DNA of 64,000 nucleotides from NCBI RefSeq assembly GCF_051014685.1, contig NC_135058.1, positions 15,626,811 to 15,690,810 of the forward strand, written 5' to 3'. The translations under genes and the position numbers were made by a program. The first letter of the stretch is position 1, and each line of letters begins with the position of its first letter. Below the pieces are notes generated by a model, which was given only the letters and a program-made list of their open reading frames with translations, did not search any database and was not told the DNA's origin. The stretch comes from Ptiloglossa arizonensis (lineage: Eukaryota > Arthropoda > Insecta > Hymenoptera > Colletidae). This document shows, one piece after another, positions 57,231-64,000 of the stretch.

Positions 57231-59560
57231 CTACCTCCTACGAGGAGGTGTAAATTTGTTTACAGAAACGTCTCGGTTAATTATTTCCGTTAATTGTAAA
57301 GAACGTATCGGGGGTGGTCTTACCACGACGACACCCAGTAGAACGCGTTCGCTTCGGTCTCGAAAGGCGAGCAACGATCGGCCAGTTCCCAACATAATTA
57401 TCACTGGCGACATAGGCGCAAGTGTTGCGCGGAATAACACGTCGTGTACCCTGGGGAGCATCGCGGAACGAGGAACAGGGCCGATCACGTCGTTAATAGG
57501 GGAGGGAGATAGGCGGGAAGAATATTGTTGCGGATATCGCGTATCGGCGGGCGTAAAAGCGCGCGGGCGCATTTTCTTCCACCGGTTTCTCGCGGGGCTA
57601 CGACAAAAGTGGAAACGAGCCGATACGGGACGATACGAGCGAAGCGGAAGCAGAACCGAGTGGAGTCGTGCCCGCCGCTCGACCCGATAAGAAAGCTTCG
57701 TGAAAGCATCAACCTGGCCGACAAAAGCCCCGCGCGCGATAAGATTAAGTGCGCTCCGGGGCAAAGGAGCATCTTTCAGCGGGAGGACTCGCGGCTCGGC
57801 TTCGAAAGCCCCGATTATGTAATCGGGACGATCGATCGCGACGCGAGCGTTCCGCCTTTCGTCCAGCCGCTTTCGGAGAGAGCCGCGCTTTTTTACCGGG
57901 CCCCGGAACAACGCCAACCCGATTCAACTCGAGGATTTTTTTCGACACGGTATGGATCGCGCATTCGAGGATCGAGAGGCTGCCATTGACAACCCAACGA
58001 TCGATCAAATGACAATAAGGATTATTTAGTTACCGACATCGCGCCGGTAATTGGCTTCGTTTATAAATCGAAGATACTCTTTTGTTTCTCGATGTGGCGA
58101 GGAAGATAAAAGAAAGGCGCAAAAACGCGCGAAAGATTTTAGAGTGTGATTTTTCGGTACGACGAGAACGGTATTGTAAAACAGTGTCGAAGAGAAGATA
58201 TTGAAAACGCTTTGCTCGGTGAAACTCGTGGCGGAAATTATACAACGCACGTTGGATAAATTATTTTTTTCTCGCGCGTATAAACGACTCTGGGGACAAA
58301 GTGTTCGACACCACGCGAAGAAGTTAACTTATTTTCCACCACGCGTCAGATTGTGTTAATAACGAAGTAGCCCCGCAATAATCGCCAGGTGCATTTCGAT
58401 CGATTTACCGGTGTTACGGTGATCAGGATAATGCGAATTAAATTAATTTCCAAGCCTGGGTACCGCGCGTTAATGGTCCGAGGTATCCGTACTTTGATCC
58501 TTTAGAATCTTTTTTAGAATACTTGGGATGAAAAATTATTATCGAGGGGAAAGGTTACCGTAGGAAATGCACTATGAAATAGTTTCATTTCATAACTTTG
58601 TAAACGGCTCGAATGGAAAGTTTACGCAGCGCATTATGCTTATATTAAACATCGCGTGTAAAAATAATAAAACAATTTGCACAGGTATAAGAAAAATATT
58701 ATAAAAGAGAAAAAGAACGCTGGAAGTGCGCAACAAAAATCAATTATTTCCAAATTGTTACGCACACAATAGTTGCTAATATTTTATCAGTTGTCCGGAA
58801 AGTTATATCATTTTTCTTTTGTGAAAATGAAACACGATTTTTTTCGAGTGTATAAACATTTTATTAAATTATATATTCTCCATTTTGGTTCGTTCTCCCT
58901 TTGTATCGAGTCTCGTAGGGTCCCTGTGCACCTCGATCCTCGAAGCTCGAATTTCGCGTTGGTTCGCCCGTAAATTCGCTCGAAAGAAACGAATAGAAGA
59001 ACCCTTTTATCTCGTTAACTCTCGTGGTCGAAATCTAAGGCCTCGATCGTGCAATATCGAACGCCCTTACGTTTCGATTTCCTGTACGAGAGCAACGCGC
59101 GGAGAGTTCGAGGGGCCGGCCACGTGTAACGCGGACAATTTTCCCGTAGAGTCCAGCGATTCTTAGAAAGTCCGGTAAATTATCGAGGAGCGAGGAGGCG
59201 TGTCCCGATGGAAGTTTATTCGACGACTTATAAACGTACACGGGCCGGGGCCCCGGCATTAATGTATCTGCCGTGAAATCGGTGTCCTCGGAATCGCGGC
59301 GACACGCACTCGATGTTGTCGCGGCTTTTTTCGATTCCGGCATACCGGTTCGGGACACGCTTGCGGTTTACTCGCGGGCTATCGGGATCGGCGAAACGAT
59401 CTTTGACGAGTGGACGCGACTCGTGAAAAACCCGTAATTACTTGGCCGACGGGACCTCTCCGCGGGATCGCGGAAAACTTTCCGCGACGTTAGATATCGA
59501 TCGAGTGTGTTCTCCGCTATGGAAAGATTTCAAGGGGCCGAGGAACCTGTTTCCCTCGAG
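57231..59560. other. GC-rich stop-poor block, then AT-rich unique sequence
   Basis: At 57231-58012 both strands are open in several frames (up to 228 codons on minus). The simultaneous openness and lack of domains point to composition, perhaps a CpG-rich regulatory segment. 58020-58900 is AT-rich and empty. Confidence 0.45.
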
Positions 59561-59935
59561 TCTGCGTAGGTAGCGCGGTCAAAGTCCAATTATTTATTTA
59601 TTTACCGAGTCCTCGTTTCATTTACACGGTTGTGAACAACGTGACAAAATATTGTATCAGCGGATATAGAGCAGAAGTTTTCAAAACGGTGGTATTCGGT
59701 CGAATGTGCGTAGGTAGCGTGGACAAAGTCCGATTATTTATTTAGTGGATTTTCCTTTGGTTTACACGATTGTAAACACGTGACAAAATATTGTAGAAGC
59801 GGATATAGAGCAGAAGTCTTCAAAATGGTGACGAACGTGGTTGTAGTGTGACAATTTAAGGGAGAAATCTCTTCGTTTTGTACGATTACAAACGTGTGAG
59901 AAATATTGCACCAATTTGAACAGAGAAAAATTTTC
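59561..59935 (+). repeat. 144-bp tandem array, two clear and one decayed copy
   Basis: tgcgtaggtagcg at 59563 and 59707. Both copies contain caaagtcc.attatttattta, gtgacaaaatattgta and gcggatatagagcagaagt. A third copy from about 59870 keeps only acgattacaaacgtgtgag and aaatattg.. words. Confidence 0.9.
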
Positions 59936-60152
59936 CAACGTAGGAGGGTTTAATGGAGCATGCGATGCTTAAAGGAAAATGAACTCTAATAAGTATAGTA
60001 AGCGCAGCTTTCGAACGATTAAATCGGGACCGTTAATTTACTCGAAAGCGGGGATAGGTAGCGACAAGGTTAAATTTTAATAACAGCATCGTACAAAGCT
60101 TATGTACGCGTTTGTGTTCGTAGCTACCTTTAAGTGTACGCAAGAAAGGCGT

Positions 60153-60173
60153 TTAATAATAATAATAATAATT
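60153..60173 (+). repeat. (AAT)n microsatellite
   Basis: About six to seven AAT units. Confidence 0.95.
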
Positions 60174-60248
60174 TTGATCTCGAGCCGAGGCCAACGAGGA
60201 TCGTTCTCGCCCGCGTCGATGTCTTACTCGCGTTACACGAACATAAAC

Positions 60249-60345
60249 AGAGTGGATGAACCCGTTACTCGAATCCGATGTAAAAATTGTTACCTGAAAG
60301 CGGGAATTACCGTAATCAGGAATGGTTTCCATTGTTGGGTGTAAT
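60249..60345 (+). repeat. Third copy of the 52.6-kb dispersed repeat
   Basis: aaaaattgttacctgaaagc, preceded by aacagagtggat and gttactcgaatccg, aligns with 52592-52709 over about 60 bp at roughly 70 percent. A weaker match (ttactcgaaagcggggata) lies at about 60038. Confidence 0.6.
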
Positions 60346-61435
60346 TGGTTCCGTCAGAATAGGGAGAAAAGAGAGGAGGTTGACGTAAATGCCTTCTAGG
60401 GACACGACGGGTAACCCAACGTATCAATTTTGACCATTCGAGGAACAACTGACGCCACTTATCGTAACGTTATTAGAAACGTCGCAAAAGTTTACGGTTT
60501 ACGTCTCGTACGAAATGCGAGCGAATCACGAATACGTTAATTTTCATTTTCTATCTCGAATTATCCGAGATCGACCTTTAAAGTCTATTACATTTCGTAT
60601 TATCGCAAGGAGGAATCGTCACGATGCATCGCAACGATGCAAATCCATCTTCGCGTATTTTTATTTAGTATTCGACGCAACCGCAAGTGTCGAGGTGTAC
60701 TTTTTGTATTCAAATCGAATAAAACTGTTGCACGAAGGGTTTATCGAGTCCTTCGCATTTCAGAAAGCAATTTATTCATTTATTTACCGAAAAAGATCAA
60801 AGTACACTCGACGATCTCGAACAGACGTACACTGCGCCTGAATAGGTCTGATCAGTGTCGCCTCGATCCCTTAATCTTCGCAGACTGGTCTCCAATCGTT
60901 CCGGAACAATTTTTAACAAACCTTTCCTTTCGAGCAAAGACGGACAAACACACGTACACACATACGCGCACACATACACGTTGCAACCTGCAGTTTATAA
61001 TTATCCAAACGACTCGTGTTACGGGGGAAGCAAGGTTCGTGTTTTTAGTACGAAAGGTATTTATCGTCCGATTCTTATGCGAATGAACGCAATATATCTT
61101 GTCTCGGATACGTTAACTGTCGAATCGATTCGAACGAAAAATTTCCATGCGAGATATCGCGGAATTTACATAATTTATTTCATCCTCTACGTGGAACAGT
61201 ATTTCAGACGAATGGTTTCCATATTTTTAAATTTACAACTTTCGTGACAGTCGATGCGTTAACGGAATTTCTGAACGCAACGAAACAACGACAAGACGGT
61301 CGCCACGAGGATTGCTCAAAAAAGTGTCTTGTAATTTTTTAATTCTCTACGAACATTACCATACGCTCGATACATGCGTGCAGTGGTGTTCAATATTTTG
61401 GAAACGTTAGAACATTACGAAAAAATTATTGGACC
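60346..61435. other. Unique sequence, no gene seen
   Basis: AT-rich, with a short CA-rich run at 60950-60980 (cacacgtacacacatacg). Frames up to 149 codons occur only on the plus strand and carry no domain. Confidence 0.45.
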
Positions 61436-61698
61436 CTATTGTCTCGAATATACTTCGCGAGGGACATTCCAATTGGATGAATTTTGCCTCGGTTTAAGCG
61501 GTCTCGCGAGTTCGAGTTTCCCGTCTACGTTGAATAAACGCGTCTCGAGACGAAGCCTCGCTTGGCGACGAAACGAAAGGTTGCTGTCATCGTGGAGGAA
61601 AGGAACGTAATTACCATCGTATTGACTCGAAAACATCGCGCGTCGCATCGCTCTTAGCGGTGTCATGCTCTGAAAACGGATTAAACTGGACGCGTCAA
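61436..61698 (-). CDS. Candidate last exon of a minus-strand gene
   Basis: The intron between this exon and the one at 61840-61906 ends with a very strong acceptor on the minus strand (pyrimidine tract ending ctctttttcttccaag; AG = plus 61699-61700). A frame of 87 codons follows and ends in TAG at plus 61436-61438. It does not continue the open frame of the preceding exon. However, an ATG at plus 61666 inside it would give a 77-residue basic peptide (M...VYSRQ) if the upstream exon is 5'-UTR. If the upstream open frame is coding, it ends five codons into this exon. Both readings, and a long non-coding RNA, remain possible. No domain was recognised. Confidence 0.32.
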
Positions 61699-61839
61699 CT
61701 TGGAAGAAAAAGAGCGGTGGGGGGAAGAAAGAAAGAAAACGCAAGGCGAAACGTGTAATCACGCGAACGCTCCTCGTATAGAATAAGAGAAATCGAGATA
61801 GGGGATAAAATCGATCGAGATCGACGATCAAGGACTCAC

Positions 61840-61906
61840 CTTGGGACCGTCGTGGATCTCGCGTTCACCGTCTCGTCGATCCGGCGAGGTGCCCGTCTCG
61901 ATCGTC
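61840..61906 (-). CDS. Candidate 67-bp exon with consensus splice sites
   Basis: The minus-strand acceptor cgtttcacctgtgttgcag (AG = plus 61907-61908) and donor CCCAAG|gtgagt (GT at plus 61838-61839) are both near-ideal and together the best pair in the window. Two of three frames are open. The second gives 22 residues, acidic and polar (ends EIHDGPK), leaving in phase 0. The next acceptor, 141 bp on, delimits a compact intron (61699-61839) of typical insect size with a pyrimidine-rich 3' end. The upstream exon was not found within the 2 kb to the window's right edge. Confidence 0.42.
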
Positions 61907-62021
61907 CTGCAACACAGGTGAAACGTCAGGATAAGCCATTTTCCTTCGTTACCGGCTCATTAAATCAAATGATTCGAACGTTGAATCGCCGTACGCGACG
62001 GGCCACGTTCCCACTAGGAGT

Positions 62022-62050
62022 CCCCCCACCCCACGCGAGCCCAGCCCCCC
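62022..62050 (-). other. G-quadruplex motif (C-rich on plus)
   Basis: C runs of 6, 4, 3 and 6 separated by A, ACGCGAG and AG. On the minus strand this is a four-run G-quadruplex with loops of 2, 7 and 1 nt. It lies about 120 bp upstream of the candidate 61840-61906 exon in that gene's sense. Confidence 0.65.
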
Positions 62051-62689
62051 TCTCTCCACCGGTCCCCGCTCCTCTCGCTGTTCCTCTGTCACGGTGTCGT
62101 TCGTTCTCTGTCAAGGTGTCGTTCCCTCTTCGTTTCTCCGTCCTTTCAGGCGGATACACTCGTTGTTTTTTCCACGTCAAACACCTGGAAGAGGCCGGAC
62201 GAAAGGAACTCGGTAATAAAGTCGCGTCTCGTTATACGATGATACGGCTACCTGGCGGGCAAGGCGCCGTGCAATTACGAAGTTGCATAATTGCGCCATG
62301 GTAACAGAATAAGGAAAAAAAGATGGAAGAGTAAATCAGTCCGGGCGTGAGCGTGCCCCCGCGCGCGTACGTCTCTTCCCCGTAATATTACTTTATTAAC
62401 GAAATGGGATAATGCCACGGTGTGTGACAAATTGGGAGCAACGCACGCTCGCGTACCAGGCGACGGCCGGAAAAGCGATGAATATTCATGGGGACTGAGC
62501 GCTACGGAGTGGCAGGGTGTCGGTGGGACCGCTAGAAGCGCGCGCAACGCCACTCGGCGAACAAGGCCCCGTTCACACGTACCGAGGAGCCTCCTCGATC
62601 GCCAGAATTACGCGCCCGTCAACTAGACGATGTTTCCTCCGTGCTCTGGAACTCTGGGCCCCGATCACCCGTTTGTCGTTCATTATAAG
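62051..62689. other. Unique sequence, no gene seen
   Basis: GC-rich. If the 61.4-61.9 kb exons are real this would be intron or promoter on the minus strand. No TATA box or donor could be placed. Confidence 0.45.
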
Positions 62690-63000
62690 ATAAAGAAAGG
62701 AGAGAAAACTTGTAGCTAGAATTGTCGATAATTGAGAAAACAGAGGAGAAACGTGTCTTTCGTTGTCGTAACCTGTTGATAATTGGAAACGAAAAGGAAA
62801 AAGAGGCTGAGCGTTGTACGTGAAATTGTTGTTGGGAATTAGGGAAAAGAAGAAGAAAAAAGGCCGTGACTTCTGTTGTTGTGGTCTGCGTTGTCGATAG
62901 AAGAAAAAGAAAACGAAAGCTCGGTGTGTTGTAGCTCGAATTGTCGTTGACGATTAGGAAAGAGAAAAGGACGAACTATCTCTGTCGGGTTGTTTTTGTC
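62690..63000 (+). repeat. ~55-bp minisatellite, five to six degenerate copies
   Basis: ttgtagctagaattgtcgat (62709), gttgtcgtaacctgttgat (62762), ttgtacgtgaaattgttgt (62814), gttgtggtctgcgttgtcg (62877) and ttgtagctcgaattgtcgtt (62930) lead units that each end in an A/G-rich aagaaaa stretch. Steps are 52-63 bp. Confidence 0.85.
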
Positions 63001-63817
63001 TGGGCAGGTATCGATGGTAGAGCTTTCGAAGTACGAACGTTATCGCTATTTTCGTAGAAATTCAGCGTTCGGACGGAAAGGAGGGAGAATTTTTAAAAAA
63101 GTTCTCAACGATTCGTTCCCACGAAAGTAAAACAGGGGCGGACGTTCGAAAACGACAAAAAATACAAGCTCTGACAGAATTTAAAAAATAAAAGTTAACT
63201 GTTTCTTTCGGTCCCTAAGCGTAACAGTTCGTGAGCGATCAGATAATGTTTTTCAACGCGTTGCTGGTCTCATCGAAATTTTTATACTCATAACAGGATT
63301 GTATTGCGTGACTACGGGGAGTCTCACTCGAAAGAGGATACCTAATTATCTCCTCCAGTTGCGACGGTGCGAAAAAATGTTATATACATAATTGGAATGG
63401 TTGTAAAGGGTGAATACGTTGCAAGGCAAATTTTATTCTCAATGTCATTTCTTTCGGAGCCGACGAGGTTGCCTTTATTTTTTATTACGAGGGTACGTAT
63501 TTCTTTTTTCTTTTTTCTTTTTTTTTTGTTGCCTCCTGCGCGTTGCACTCGACATTAATATGCATTCGGTCGTTAAACGCGTACGACTCCGAAACGACTT
63601 GTCCCGAATTTAAAGTAAAAAATATTTTCTTCGAGTCTCCGGGCTTCGGCAACGGTGGAAAATATTCACGAGCAGGAATAAATATTTATTATCGCATTAT
63701 CGGTATTAAAGAGGTCTCTGAATCGTGAAACGTTTGTCGTTGTTTCGCCACCGAAGATCATTTTCAATATTTATGAGGAATCGGTGCCATTTTTACAAAC
63801 TTGTACCTCAATTTCAG
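63001..63817. other. Unique sequence with a pyrimidine tract
   Basis: A T/C run at about 63500-63530. No gene or other repeat. Confidence 0.5.
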
Positions 63818-63969
63818 GTTATATTGTTACAACACTCTGCGCGTTAATATCGTTTATATCGTACGAGAAAAAGATACAAACTCAGGTGGAGATTTCATTT
63901 TACAATCGATACGTTCAAAACTCGATCGAAGAATCGTTCTTCTCGTTAAATCGACACTTCGTTGGAAAT
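63818..63969 (+). CDS. Candidate terminal exon (weak)
   Basis: A good acceptor (ttgtacctcaatttcag) is followed by a frame, starting at the second base, of 50 codons to TAA within ggaaataaaacc, where the stop overlaps an AATAAA polyadenylation hexamer. An alternative donor ACTCAG|gtggag lies at about 63889. No family was recognised. The right window edge is 31 bp away. Confidence 0.18.
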
Positions 63970-64000
63970 AAAACCGCCTGTAAAATGACACGGCGGTTAA

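Noticed and set aside
57231..57917. 228-codon minus-strand open frame
   Set aside because: Plus-strand frames of 144 and 154 codons are open over the same bases and there is no motif. It lies in a GC-rich stop-poor block.

Overview
This 64 kb window looks like non-coding, repeat-rich nuclear DNA of an insect, most plausibly a hymenopteran. That assignment is an inference. It rests on the abundant unmethylated-looking CpG (strings such as TCGATCGATCG throughout), intron-type splice signals, remnants with mariner-like inverted ends, scattered TTAGG-like words and the very short ORFs. There is no bacterial gene density, no operon, no ribosome-binding sites, no rRNA, no tRNA I can support, and no CRISPR array. 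No known protein domain could be recognised anywhere, so the stretch is best read as an intergenic region or the inside of large introns.

Layout. 0-9 kb: a 10-bp minisatellite runs off the left edge, followed by a precursor-miRNA-like hairpin, a G-quadruplex motif, GCC and ACGT microsatellites and several local duplications. 9-20 kb: a large fold-back structure (about 155-bp inverted arms around a 0.64 kb spacer, 11.0-12.0 kb), a four-copy ~195-bp tandem array with alternating subtypes (15.3-16.1 kb), and the first of three short mariner-derived elements (17.8 kb). 20-34 kb: AT-rich unique DNA, a possible terminal exon (26.7 kb), the second mariner-like remnant (27.0 kb, inverted), GA tracts, a possible minus-strand exon (32.3-32.6 kb) and a 24-bp minisatellite (33.5 kb). 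34-46 kb: mostly unique sequence with two modest ORFs, a C-rich quadruplex motif and a cluster of four different minisatellites at 42.1-43.4 kb. 46-54 kb: the third mariner-like remnant, a six-copy 156-bp array and a candidate exon whose 3' splice site lies inside a duplicated dispersed repeat. 54-64 kb: a coding-like but broken stretch on the minus strand (55.0-56.1 kb), further tandem duplications, and the best splice pair of the window (minus strand, 61.4-61.9 kb).

How it fits together. The firm content is repetitive: at least fifteen independent local tandem duplications, five microsatellite or purine-tract blocks, and the mariner-derived family. All gene calls are low to moderate confidence and rest only on splice-site consensus and open frames. 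They could be exons of one or more genes with large introns, or of long non-coding RNAs. RNA-seq and cross-species alignment would decide between these.
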